NCBI GenBank assembly: GCA_045642205.1
Contig: JAZUIK010000194.1
Coordinates: forward strand, 1-12,328
DNA length: 12,328 nucleotides
Direction of reading: 5' to 3'
Source of the DNA: RUG760 sp045642205
GTDB taxonomy: Bacteria; Bacillota; Clostridia; Lachnospirales; Bianqueaceae
Position 1 is the stretch's first letter, and each line of letters begins with the position of its first letter. This document shows, piece after piece, positions 1 through 7,406 of the stretch. The notes under the pieces are model-generated. The model did no database searches and was not told the DNA's origin. It saw only the letters and a list, made by a program, of their open reading frames with translations. The translations under genes were made by a program, and so were the position numbers.

Positions 1-2344
1 CGAAGAGAGATATCAGATCGGAAAGGATATTTCCGGAATCGTTGTCGGTGAGGTCATCGAGTGTGAACTGATCCCCGATACCCATCTGCACGTATGCAAG
101 GTCAATGTTGGTGCGGATGAGCTGTACCAGATCTGCTGCGGCGCTGACAATGTCAAGGTCGGCGGCAAGTACCCTGTAGCGCTTCCCGGAGCCACCGTTG
201 TCGAGACGGCAAAGGATCATAAGACCGTTGTCGGTATCGCTACCATCAAGAAGGGTAAGATGAGAGGCTTTGAGTCCAACGGTATGCTCTGCTCCGGTCT
301 GGAACTGGGTCTGACCGATGATCTGTATCCCGGCAGCGATTACTTCGGACTGCTGGTCCTTCCTGAGGATGCAGAGGTTGGAAGTGATGTGAAGGCTCTG
401 ACCGGTCTGGACGAGGAAATCTTTGATATCTCCATTACGGCAAACCGTCCCGATTGCCAGTCTATCTTCGGTATTGCCCGTGAGGTAGCTGCGATCCTGA
501 AGAAGCCTATCAAGATGCCAGCTCTGGACTATACCTGCTCTGACTATCAGTATGAAGGTCTGAATATTACGGTAGAAGCTCCCGATCTTTGCCCTCGTTA
601 TCTGGGACATGGTGTCCGTAATATCACTCCCGGACAGTCTCCTCAGTGGATGAAGCGTTATCTGGCCCTGTGCGGACTCCGTTCCATCAGCAACGTCGTT
701 GACATCACTAACTTTGTCATGCTGGAGCTGGGTCAGCCCATGCATGCATTTGATATGTCCACTCTGGAATCCACTCAGATCATCGTTCGCCGTGCGAAGG
801 AAGGTGAGAAGATCCAGACTCTGGACGAGAAGGAATTCACTCTGAATCCCAATAACCTGGTCATCTGCGATGGCTCCAAGCCGGTCGCTCTGGCAGGTAT
901 CATGGGTGGGCTTAATTCCGAGATGACCGAGAATACTACTCAGCTCCTGTTCGAGTCTGCAAAGTTTGCGCGTGACAATGTCCGTAAGACCTCTCGTGCT
1001 CTTGGTCAGCACACCGATGCAGCGGCTCACTACGAGAAGGGTATTTCCGAGTATACCGTAGAAATGGGTATGGCTCGTGCACTGCACCTGATCGAGGAAC
1101 TGGGCTGCGGCGAGATTACTTCCAGCCACTTCGACTGTGATGCCGGCGAGGCTAAGGAAGGCAAGCACTTCACTGCTACCTGTTCCGGTATCAACAAGAT
1201 CCTTGGTATCACCGTTCCTGAAGATACCATCGTTGAGATCCTGGAGAGCCTTCAGTTTGAAGTAAAGCGCGATGGAGACAACATGGATGTTGTTGCTCCC
1301 CGTTTCCGTGAGGATATCGAAGTAGGTGAGCCTGACCTGGCAGAGGAAGTAATCCGTGAGTATGGTTATGACCATATCACTCCCACCTTCCTGCAGGCAG
1401 CTTCTGTTACCACCGGTGGCCTGAACGCAGAGCAGAAGATCCGTTCCAAGGTCAAGAGAACTCTGTGTGCACAGGGCTTCAGCGAGGCTTCTACCTTCGC
1501 ATTCTATTCTCCTGCCGATCTGGATATGCTCCATATTGCTGAGGATGCCCCCGAAAGAGATGTCATCCGCATCATGAACCCCATTACCGAAAAGCTTTCC
1601 ATCATGCGTCGTATCCTGGCTCCTTCCATGCTGAATGTCGTTGTTGACAACCTGAAGAAGGGCAATCAGGAAGGTCGCCTGTTTGAGATCTCTAATGTAT
1701 ATATCCCTGTTGGCGACTATACCAAGCAGCTGCCTGATGAGGTCCTGCACCTTGGTTTTGCTGCCTTCGGTGGGGACGAGGATTTCTTCACCATGAAGGG
1801 CGCTCTGGAGGATCTGTCCGAGGCATTCGGTATGACCTTTACCTATGAGAGAGCACAGGATGTTCCTTATCTGCATCCCGGAATCGCTGCCTACATCCTG
1901 GCAGACGGCGAGAAGATCGGTGTCTTCGGTAAGCTGGCAAACAGCATTACCAATGAACTGCCCCTGGCAAAGGATGGTAAGGAGAACTACAAGATCTTCC
2001 TTGGTGAGATCGACTACCGTGCAATGTGTGCACATATGGGCAGCTACCGCTATACTCCTATCTCTGAGCACAGCAATGTAGAACGTGACCTTGCTGTTGT
2101 GGTCGCAGAAGATGTAGAGTGCGGTTCCATTATGACTGAGATCAAGAAGGCATGTGACAAGGCTAGCCGTGTTGACCTGTTCGATGTTTATCGTTCCGAG
2201 CAGATCGGAGCAGGCAAGAAGTCTATGGCCTTCAAGATCACCTTCACTCCTAAAGATACGCCCATCACGCCTGAGGATACCAACCGCTTCATGAAGAAGA
2301 TCCTTGGTAATCTGAAGTTCCGTCTTGGCGCAGAACAGCGATAA
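1..2344 (+). CDS. pheT: Phenylalanine--tRNA ligase beta subunit (5'-truncated)
   Basis: This is the beta chain of the (alpha-beta)2 phenylalanyl-tRNA synthetase, which binds tRNA-Phe and edits mischarged Tyr-tRNA in the cytoplasm; the catalytic alpha chain (pheS) would lie just upstream, outside the window. The reading frame is open from base 2 and gives 780 residues, so the true start is off the left edge. By comparison with known PheT roughly 35 N-terminal residues are missing. Visible in order are an EMAP/OB-type tRNA-binding domain (about residues 10-115, ending in IKKGKMRGFESNGMLCSGLE), the B3/B4 editing domain with SNVVDITNFVM (230-240) and QPMHAFD just after it, a B5-like and synthetase-like core, and a C-terminal FDX-ACB anticodon-binding domain (about 690-780, containing NVERDLAVVV). 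The codons CTG, ATC and CGT are heavily favoured, as expected of a highly expressed gene. The first internal ATG, at 260, lies inside the OB domain and is not the start. The stop overlaps the rnz start. Confidence 0.97.
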   Translation, partial: EERYQIGKDISGIVVGEVIECELIPDTHLHVCKVNVGADELYQICCGADNVKVGGKYPVALPGATVVETAKDHKTVVGIATIKKGKMRGFESNGMLCSGLELGLTDDLYPGSDYFGLLVLPEDAEVGSDVKALTGLDEEIFDISITANRPDCQSIFGIAREVAAILKKPIKMPALDYTCSDYQYEGLNITVEAPDLCPRYLGHGVRNITPGQSPQWMKRYLALCGLRSISNVVDITNFVMLELGQPMHAFDMSTLESTQIIVRRAKEGEKIQTLDEKEFTLNPNNLVICDGSKPVALAGIMGGLNSEMTENTTQLLFESAKFARDNVRKTSRALGQHTDAAAHYEKGISEYTVEMGMARALHLIEELGCGEITSSHFDCDAGEAKEGKHFTATCSGINKILGITVPEDTIVEILESLQFEVKRDGDNMDVVAPRFREDIEVGEPDLAEEVIREYGYDHITPTFLQAASVTTGGLNAEQKIRSKVKRTLCAQGFSEASTFAFYSPADLDMLHIAEDAPERDVIRIMNPITEKLSIMRRILAPSMLNVVVDNLKKGNQEGRLFEISNVYIPVGDYTKQLPDEVLHLGFAAFGGDEDFFTMKGALEDLSEAFGMTFTYERAQDVPYLHPGIAAYILADGEKIGVFGKLANSITNELPLAKDGKENYKIFLGEIDYRAMCAHMGSYRYTPISEHSNVERDLAVVVAEDVECGSIMTEIKKACDKASRVDLFDVYRSEQIGAGKKSMAFKITFTPKDTPITPEDTNRFMKKILGNLKFRLGAEQR

Positions 2345-3270
2345 TGTTTGATGTTTGTTTGCTCGGGACCGGCGGTATGATGCCGCTCCCGAATCGATAC
2401 CTGACATCCTGTCTGATCCGCTTCGGCGGTCACTCGATCCTGATCGATGCGGGAGAAGGAACACAGATTACCCTGCGTCGTTCCGGATGGAGTTTTAAGG
2501 ATATCGATGTGATCCTGTTCACCCACTATCATGCCGATCATGTGGCTGGTCTTCCGGGACTCCTTCTGACCATCGGAAACAGTGGAAGAACGGAGCCTAT
2601 TACCCTGATCGGTCCCCAGGGACTGAAGCCTGTGGTGGAGGGACTCTTAAGGATTACGGGAAAGCTTCCTTTTCAGGTTCTTGGAAAAGAACTGAGCAAG
2701 GAGACCATCGAATCACAGGAAGAAATGGCGATCGGCGAGATGTTTGTCAGAGCCGGTAAATGTTCTCACGGCGGTATGCCTTGTGTCGGCTACAGCGTGG
2801 AGATCAAGCGCCGTCCTAAATTCGACCCCATCAGGGCCAAAGAGGCAAATATTCCCCTTCCCTATTGGAGAAGGCTTCAGAACGGCGAAACGATTACCGA
2901 AGAGGACGGCACTGTCTATACACCGGATATGGTGCTTGGAGAGGGCAGAAAAGGTCTGAAGATCACCTACAGTACGGATTCCCGTCCTACCAGGGCCATC
3001 CGTCAGCTGGCGATGGAGTCAGATCTGTTCATTTGTGAAGGTATGTATGGTGACCCTGAGAAGCAGGAGAAGACAGAAGAAAAGCATCATATGTCCTTCA
3101 AAGAAGCCGCAACCATGGCAAAGGAGGCCAATGTCTCTGAACTGTGGCTGACACATTTCTCTCCAGCCATGCCGAATCCCAAGGAATATGAGGATATCGC
3201 CAAAGCGATCTTCCCCAATGTGGTGATCGGCAAAGATCGAATGATCAAAGAATTCAAATATGAGGATTGA
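2344..3270 (+). CDS. rnz: Ribonuclease Z (tRNA 3' endonuclease)
   Basis: A metallo-beta-lactamase-fold endonuclease that cuts the 3' trailer from tRNA precursors. The 308-residue length is normal for the short bacterial form. The zinc motif HxHxDH is present as FTHYHADH (H61, H63, D65, H66), preceded by the family motif DAGEGTQ (36-42). Further ligands are probably His in CSHGGMP (about 143), Asp in STDSRP, and His in LTHFSP. Two details differ from E. coli and B. subtilis RNase Z. There is one extra residue between the motif-III His and the following Gly-Tyr, and the C-terminal motif reads HFSPAM rather than the usual HxSxRY. Features of this kind are, from memory, common in Lachnospiraceae RNase Z. 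The start codon shares one base with the pheT stop (TAATG) and has no clear Shine-Dalgarno, so translation is probably coupled to pheT. Arylsulfatase-like MBL proteins are an alternative, but the motif set favours RNase Z. Confidence 0.92.
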   Translation: MFDVCLLGTGGMMPLPNRYLTSCLIRFGGHSILIDAGEGTQITLRRSGWSFKDIDVILFTHYHADHVAGLPGLLLTIGNSGRTEPITLIGPQGLKPVVEGLLRITGKLPFQVLGKELSKETIESQEEMAIGEMFVRAGKCSHGGMPCVGYSVEIKRRPKFDPIRAKEANIPLPYWRRLQNGETITEEDGTVYTPDMVLGEGRKGLKITYSTDSRPTRAIRQLAMESDLFICEGMYGDPEKQEKTEEKHHMSFKEAATMAKEANVSELWLTHFSPAMPNPKEYEDIAKAIFPNVVIGKDRMIKEFKYED

Positions 3271-3276
3271 GATTGA

Positions 3277-4290
3277 ATGGAACGATACAATGTGATTTTA
3301 GGCATCGAATCCTCCTGTGATGAGACAGCGGCAGCCGTTGTCCGAGGAGGAAGAGAAGTCCTTTCCAACGTGATCTCCTCCCAGGTACCCATCCATAAGA
3401 TCTATGGAGGAGTTGTACCGGAAATCGCATCCAGAAAGCATATCGAGGCTGCGGATGGTGTCATCATGCAGGCACTGGAAGAAGCCCATATGACCTTTGA
3501 CGATGTGGATGCCATTGCGGTAACCTATGGCCCCGGACTGGTCGGTGCACTGTTAGTAGGTCTCTCGGAGGCAAAGGGATTAGCCTATGCGCTCCACAAG
3601 CCTCTCTTAGGTGTCCATCATCTGAAGGGACATATCGCCGCCAACTATATTACCAACACAGAGTGGGAACCGCCTTTTCTGTGTCTGGTCGTATCCGGTG
3701 GACATACTCACATCATCATGGTCGATGATTATCAGAATTATCATATCCTGGGAAAGACCAGGGATGATGCGGCCGGTGAGGCATTTGATAAGGTTTCCCG
3801 TGCTATCGGACTGGGATATCCCGGAGGTCCTCAGATCCAGAAGGCAGCAGAACAGGGAAATCCCGAAGCGATCCATTTCCCCCGTCCCTGTCTGGATGAA
3901 GAGGGATATAACTTCAGTTTCAGCGGATTGAAATCGGCAGTCCTGAACTACCTGAATACACAGCAGATGATGGGTAAGGAGATCAATCCTAACGATGTAG
4001 CAGCTTCCTTCCAGGCGGCTGTTGTGGAGGTCCTAACCACCAAGACCATGCAGGCAGCGAAGGACCATGGGGTCAAGCGTGTTGCCGTTGCCGGTGGTGT
4101 TTCTGCCAATAAGGCTTTGAGAGAAAGTCTGGAAGCAGCCTGTCAGAAAGAGGGCATGCAGTTCTGCCGCCCTGAGATCATCCTTTGCACCGATAATGCA
4201 GCGATGATCGCCTGTGCAGGATACTATGAATACGAGAAGGGACAGGAAAGTCCCATGGATCTGAATGCGTATCCGAATCTGACGCTGTAA
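3277..4290 (+). CDS. tsaD: tRNA N6-threonylcarbamoyladenosine transferase TsaD
   Basis: TsaD (Kae1/YgjD/Gcp family) transfers the threonylcarbamoyl group made by TsaC/TsaB2 onto A37 of ANN-decoding tRNAs, working with TsaB and TsaE. Those partners are not in this window. The 337 residues match the usual length. Visible family marks are the N-terminal ASKHA-fold motif GIESSCDETAAAVV (9-22), VTYGPGLVGALLVG (82-95), the metal ligands His115 and His119 in HHLKGHI, the phosphate-binding SGGHTH (140-145), DDAAGEAFDK (163-172), FSFSGLKSA (213-221), AGGVSAN (273-279) and the third metal ligand Asp306 in CTDNAAMI. A TGAGGA ribosome binding site at 3261-3266 lies inside the end of rnz, 10 bases before the ATG. 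The 6-base gap to rnz indicates a shared transcript. It is the last gene of this + strand unit. Confidence 0.98.
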   Translation: MERYNVILGIESSCDETAAAVVRGGREVLSNVISSQVPIHKIYGGVVPEIASRKHIEAADGVIMQALEEAHMTFDDVDAIAVTYGPGLVGALLVGLSEAKGLAYALHKPLLGVHHLKGHIAANYITNTEWEPPFLCLVVSGGHTHIIMVDDYQNYHILGKTRDDAAGEAFDKVSRAIGLGYPGGPQIQKAAEQGNPEAIHFPRPCLDEEGYNFSFSGLKSAVLNYLNTQQMMGKEINPNDVAASFQAAVVEVLTTKTMQAAKDHGVKRVAVAGGVSANKALRESLEAACQKEGMQFCRPEIILCTDNAAMIACAGYYEYEKGQESPMDLNAYPNLTL

Positions 4291-4302
4291 TAGTTACGAA
4301 AA

Positions 4303-4360
4303 CGCAAAGAGCACTTTTGGAAGCGGTACTGATGTAATGCTTCAAAAAGTGCTCTTTGTG
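4303..4360. terminator. Hairpin downstream of tsaD, possible terminator
   Basis: A long inverted repeat with arms 4303-4324 and 4339-4360 and a 14-base loop has a single mismatch (C opposite A) and one G-T wobble. It starts 12 bases after the tsaD stop. On the + strand the arm ends in CTCTTTGTGTTAT, which is U-rich but not a clean run. On the minus strand the stem is followed by GTTTTCG. It could end transcription in either direction between the convergent tsaD and LCP genes. Its position supports a terminator more than its tail does. Confidence 0.6.
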
Positions 4361-4390
4361 TTATAGACAGGGAACTTCGGAAGAGGAACC

Positions 4391-4421
4391 AAAAAGAAAT
4401 CCCCAGGGAAACCTGGGGATT
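4391..4421 (-). terminator. Intrinsic terminator of the LCP gene
   Basis: On the minus strand, 16 bases after the LCP stop codon, there is a perfect 10-bp GC-rich stem (arms 4412-4421 and 4398-4407, AATCCCCAGG in both readings) closed by a 4-base loop (4408-4411). It is followed by TTCTTTTTGG. Stem plus U-run is the classic Rho-independent form. Confidence 0.88.
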
Positions 4422-4437
4422 CCAAATGTATTGATGT

Positions 4438-5991
4438 TTAGTCGGGCAATCTGATGGCTTCATCATCGAAGACCTGACGGATGACTTCCTTAGCAGCATC
4501 AACAGAGCTGTAGTCGGGCTGGACAACGGAAAGGTCCTCACCTGCACCCCAGCTGTACTGCCAATCGGACCATCCGGCAGCTGCATACTGAACGATGTTC
4601 CACTCGGCCATGTCATCCAGCTGCATCTTGACCAGATCGGTCATGACACTGTAGGGAATGCTGGTCTCGAAACTGCCTTCTATAGCAGAGAGAAGACCGG
4701 AGAAGTTGGAGAGCATCTCCTTGGACATCATCTTCTTCAGGATCGCCTTGATGACCATCAGCTGATGACGACCTCGGGTAAAATCCCCATCTTTAAAGGC
4801 GTTACGACAACGAACATAAGCCAAAGCTTGAGTTCCATCTAATAAAAGTTCTCCCTCGGGATAATAAAAGTATCCATCATATTTGGCGATAGATTGATCA
4901 ATGGCATCAGCATCAGCATAGAAACTCACATCATTATTAATGGTAATACCATCAATGGCATTAATGATATCTTCAAAACCGCTGAAATTGACACGGAAAT
5001 AGTAATCGATATTCACATCATAGAGCATTTCCAATGCACCCATACTCTCGGCAATACCATAGCAGGAAGCATGAGTAAGTTTGTCCTTGGCTCCCCAGGA
5101 ATTGGGGAATTCGATGTAATAGTCACGGGGAGTGGAGATCAGAGCTACCTGCTTGGTCTCTGTATTGATGATGGCAACAATGTTGACATCGCTGCGGCCG
5201 TTGGTTTCCAGGGTTCCGTAGGTGTCGTTACCACTGAGCAGGACCGTAATAACATGATCCGTATTACTGTAAGCAGACTCAGGAGTGTTATCCTTTTTGT
5301 CTGTAGAAGGCTTGGTCGTATCGACTTTGGTCTCTACGCGAAGGGAAGTCAATGCACGGACCTGAGATTTTACATTAGCGAAGTTTTCACCGGAAGAGAC
5401 CATGTCCAGATAGACAGAATTAAACAGGATCGCATCCACATCACCATTTAAGAGGGCCTTGACGAGGGAAGCAGGGCCGCCTTCATAACCGGTCAGATCT
5501 AAGGTGACATTCAGTTCCTTTTCCAACTGATCAAGAGCTTTGTTGGTGACATCGGGAATTCCACCGGCCTGATCCAGCATGATACCAAAGGGGTATGCTG
5601 CAACATCATTCAGATCGGTAGCCTTGTCCTCTGTGCGGACATATACGACCATTTCGGAGACTTCAATCGTGGTCTCTGTAGAGATGGTGTCCAGGGTATC
5701 GGCGGTACGCTTCATCACGAAGCCGCCATAAGTCAGTCCGCCAACATACAGTACGATCAACAGAATACCGATCATACAGCGAACAGAGGGACGGAATCGG
5801 TTCATCAACAGGAAGATGACCAGTAATACCACAACCATCAGAACAATGACTGCTGCAAAGTAACGTCCGGGAAGGACATTCAGGTGGTTCAACACATACA
5901 GAAATAATCCGGAGATAATGAGCAGTGTTGCCATGATGAGGATCATAGGGAGCAAAGTTCCCTTGACCGAAGTTTTTTTGTTAGCTGCCAT
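4438..5991 (-). CDS. LCP (LytR-CpsA-Psr) family cell-wall polymer transferase with extra N-terminal region
   Basis: LCP proteins attach teichoic acids or capsule-type glycopolymers from undecaprenyl-pyrophosphate carriers to peptidoglycan at the outer face of the membrane. The 517 residues are longer than the usual 300-400. Three hydrophobic segments lie at about 11-34, 44-63 and 72-91. Residues about 112-215 form a separate segment (GIPDVTNKALDQLEKEL, then LLNGDVDAILFN) that looks like part of a periplasmic substrate-binding-protein fold. A Ser/Thr/Asp-rich linker (221-242) follows, then the LCP domain (about 248-420). Key LCP residues are present: GRSD (265-268), STPRDYY (286-292), the YVRCRN arginines (394, 396) and FTRGRHQ (404-410). 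The ATG is preceded by AAAAGG six bases upstream. A strong promoter and a terminator flank it, so it is a single-gene unit. GC content dips to about 32% over positions 4861-4980. The exact polymer and acceptor cannot be told from the sequence. Confidence 0.93.
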   Translation of the reverse strand: MAANKKTSVKGTLLPMILIMATLLIISGLFLYVLNHLNVLPGRYFAAVIVLMVVVLLVIFLLMNRFRPSVRCMIGILLIVLYVGGLTYGGFVMKRTADTLDTISTETTIEVSEMVVYVRTEDKATDLNDVAAYPFGIMLDQAGGIPDVTNKALDQLEKELNVTLDLTGYEGGPASLVKALLNGDVDAILFNSVYLDMVSSGENFANVKSQVRALTSLRVETKVDTTKPSTDKKDNTPESAYSNTDHVITVLLSGNDTYGTLETNGRSDVNIVAIINTETKQVALISTPRDYYIEFPNSWGAKDKLTHASCYGIAESMGALEMLYDVNIDYYFRVNFSGFEDIINAIDGITINNDVSFYADADAIDQSIAKYDGYFYYPEGELLLDGTQALAYVRCRNAFKDGDFTRGRHQLMVIKAILKKMMSKEMLSNFSGLLSAIEGSFETSIPYSVMTDLVKMQLDDMAEWNIVQYAAAGWSDWQYSWGAGEDLSVVQPDYSSVDAAKEVIRQVFDDEAIRLPD

Positions 5992-6068
5992 AGTATACCT
6001 TTTCCATATAATAAAATCTTGAATTGCTAAATTATGCTGTAAGGAAAATACCTGTAAAGCAATATAGT

Positions 6069-6097
6069 ATTATACCTAATTTTCCTCGGTTGCTCAA
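6069..6097 (-). promoter_or_regulatory. Sigma-A-type promoter of the LCP gene
   Basis: Read on the minus strand, TTGAGC (6092-6097) is followed by a 17-base spacer and a perfect TATAAT (6069-6074). This predicts a transcript starting near 6062 and a leader of about 70 bases before the LCP ATG. I see no operator repeat or riboswitch-like structure in that leader. Confidence 0.8.
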
Positions 6098-6158
6098 GGA
6101 CAAAAAACTGAAAAAAGTCAAGGAACTTCGGGTTTTTACGGCAATATGTCTGTCTTTG

Positions 6159-6167
6159 TGCTATAAT
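6159..6167 (+). promoter_or_regulatory. Extended -10 promoter for the peptidase operon
   Basis: TGCTATAAT is a perfect extended -10 element on the + strand. No good -35 hexamer stands 16-18 bases upstream, which is tolerated in extended -10 promoters. Transcription would start near 6174, leaving a leader of about 85 bases before the M42 peptidase ATG. The rest of the divergent gap (5992-6257) is AT-rich, and I see no other feature in it. Confidence 0.6.
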
Positions 6168-6257
6168 ACTCGATAATTGTGTGTTTTCTTATAAATACAG
6201 TAAAGCACAGATGATCGAACAATCAGAAGAAAAGCATAATGCTTTCAGGGGCCGAAC

Positions 6258-7340
6258 ATGAAGATTCAAAATGAAACTTTACAGATGATCACTGACCTGT
6301 CCAACGCCTTTGGCGCTCCCGGATTTGAGGAGGATGTAACGGCAGTTGCCAGAAAATATGCAGAAGAGTATGTTACTCACTTCACGGAAGATGCACTGCG
6401 CAACCTGATGTTGTATCGTAAAGGCAATACAGGTGATAAGCCGGTACTGATGCTGGATGCCCATTCCGATGAGGTAGCCTTTATGGTCCAGGCGATCCGT
6501 CCCAACGGTATGCTGGATTTTCTGCAGCTGGGACATTGGGATCCCAGTACGGTCCCTGCCAGCAAAGTATGGATCCGTAATAAGGATGGTGAGTTGATCA
6601 GTGGTGTGGTTGCTTCTGTTCCCGTTCACTTTGCGAAGGAGATCAATCAGAACGGACCTCTTTCTACCACAAATATGATCATCGATATCGGAGCTACCAG
6701 CGCTCAGGAAGTGCGTGATCTGTTCCATGTTGAGGTAGGCGATCCTGCAGTACCGGCTGTTACCATGGAAGTGATCGAGAGAGCGGGCGTTCTGCTTGGA
6801 AAGGGATTTGACTGCCGTATCGGTTGTGCGGTTGTGATCGAAGTTATCAAGCGTCTTGCCGGTGAAGAACTGGGTGTCGATGTGGTCGGAACCCTGACTT
6901 CTCAGGAAGAGGTCGGTGGACGTGGTGCCAGAGCAGCCGTTCATGAACTGTGTCCGGATGTTTCTATTGTTATGGAAGGCGCACCCGGAGATGACAGTTT
7001 TATGCCTGAATATAAGATCCAGAACGGTTTGAAGCGGGGTCCCATGATGCGTCATATGGATGTCAACATGATCGCAAATCCCAAGATGGCTCGTATGGCC
7101 ATTGAGACAGCGGAGGAGATCGGTGTTCCGCTGCAGAGAGCCGTCAGAAGCGGCGGCGGTACCAATGGAGGATTGATCCATGATGCCATCGGTGCAGTAC
7201 CTTGCGTCGTACTGAGTGTTCCGGTCCGTTATACGCATTCACATCATACCTTTACCTCTGTAGAGGATTTCGAGAAGACGGTCGAACTGGTCTGTGCGAT
7301 GATCCGCAAACTGAACGACGAGGTCGTTGCTGATCTGTGA
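6258..7340 (+). CDS. M42-family metallo-aminopeptidase (PepA/YsdC/FrvX-like)
   Basis: A cytoplasmic dinuclear-metal peptidase that trims N-terminal residues from peptides; M42 enzymes usually form large tetrahedral dodecamers. The 360 residues are the normal size. The expected ligand set is visible: His69 in LDAHSDE (66-72), bridging Asp185 in GKGFDCRIG (181-189), the Glu217-Glu218 pair in TSQEEVGGRGA (general base and ligand), Glu240 in MEGAPGDD, and His327 in RYTHSHH. Position 240 is Glu where many members have Asp, which is also known in the family. The inserted PDZ-like domain characteristic of M42 would cover about 75-165. The start is set by AGGGG at 6247-6251, six bases before the ATG, and the opening residues match family N-termini. 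Substrate preference (glutamyl, leucyl or other) cannot be read from the sequence. It heads the likely operon with the NUDIX and tlyA genes. Confidence 0.92.
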   Translation: MKIQNETLQMITDLSNAFGAPGFEEDVTAVARKYAEEYVTHFTEDALRNLMLYRKGNTGDKPVLMLDAHSDEVAFMVQAIRPNGMLDFLQLGHWDPSTVPASKVWIRNKDGELISGVVASVPVHFAKEINQNGPLSTTNMIIDIGATSAQEVRDLFHVEVGDPAVPAVTMEVIERAGVLLGKGFDCRIGCAVVIEVIKRLAGEELGVDVVGTLTSQEEVGGRGARAAVHELCPDVSIVMEGAPGDDSFMPEYKIQNGLKRGPMMRHMDVNMIANPKMARMAIETAEEIGVPLQRAVRSGGGTNGGLIHDAIGAVPCVVLSVPVRYTHSHHTFTSVEDFEKTVELVCAMIRKLNDEVVADL

Positions 7341-7406
7341 TCATTGATCTCGAAGATCGATGGATTTTCTAAGTGGCATTCTATTTCAGGAAGGAATCGT
7401 GTATCC

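Noticed and set aside
6123..6137. GAACTTCGGGTTTTT, looking like a UUCG hairpin with a U-run
   Set aside because: Only about three base pairs can form, too weak for a terminator, and it lies upstream of the + strand promoter.
6231..6245. 15-base near-palindrome AAAGCAT-A-ATGCTTT before the peptidase start
   Set aside because: A hairpin with a one-base centre cannot form a stable loop, and there is no second copy to suggest an operator; probably chance in AT-rich DNA.
6279..7238. 319-codon open frame on the minus strand opposite the M42 peptidase
   Set aside because: It lies wholly antisense to a gene with a complete catalytic motif set, is rich in Cys, His and Asp typical of reversed codons, and has no ribosome binding site or recognisable motif.
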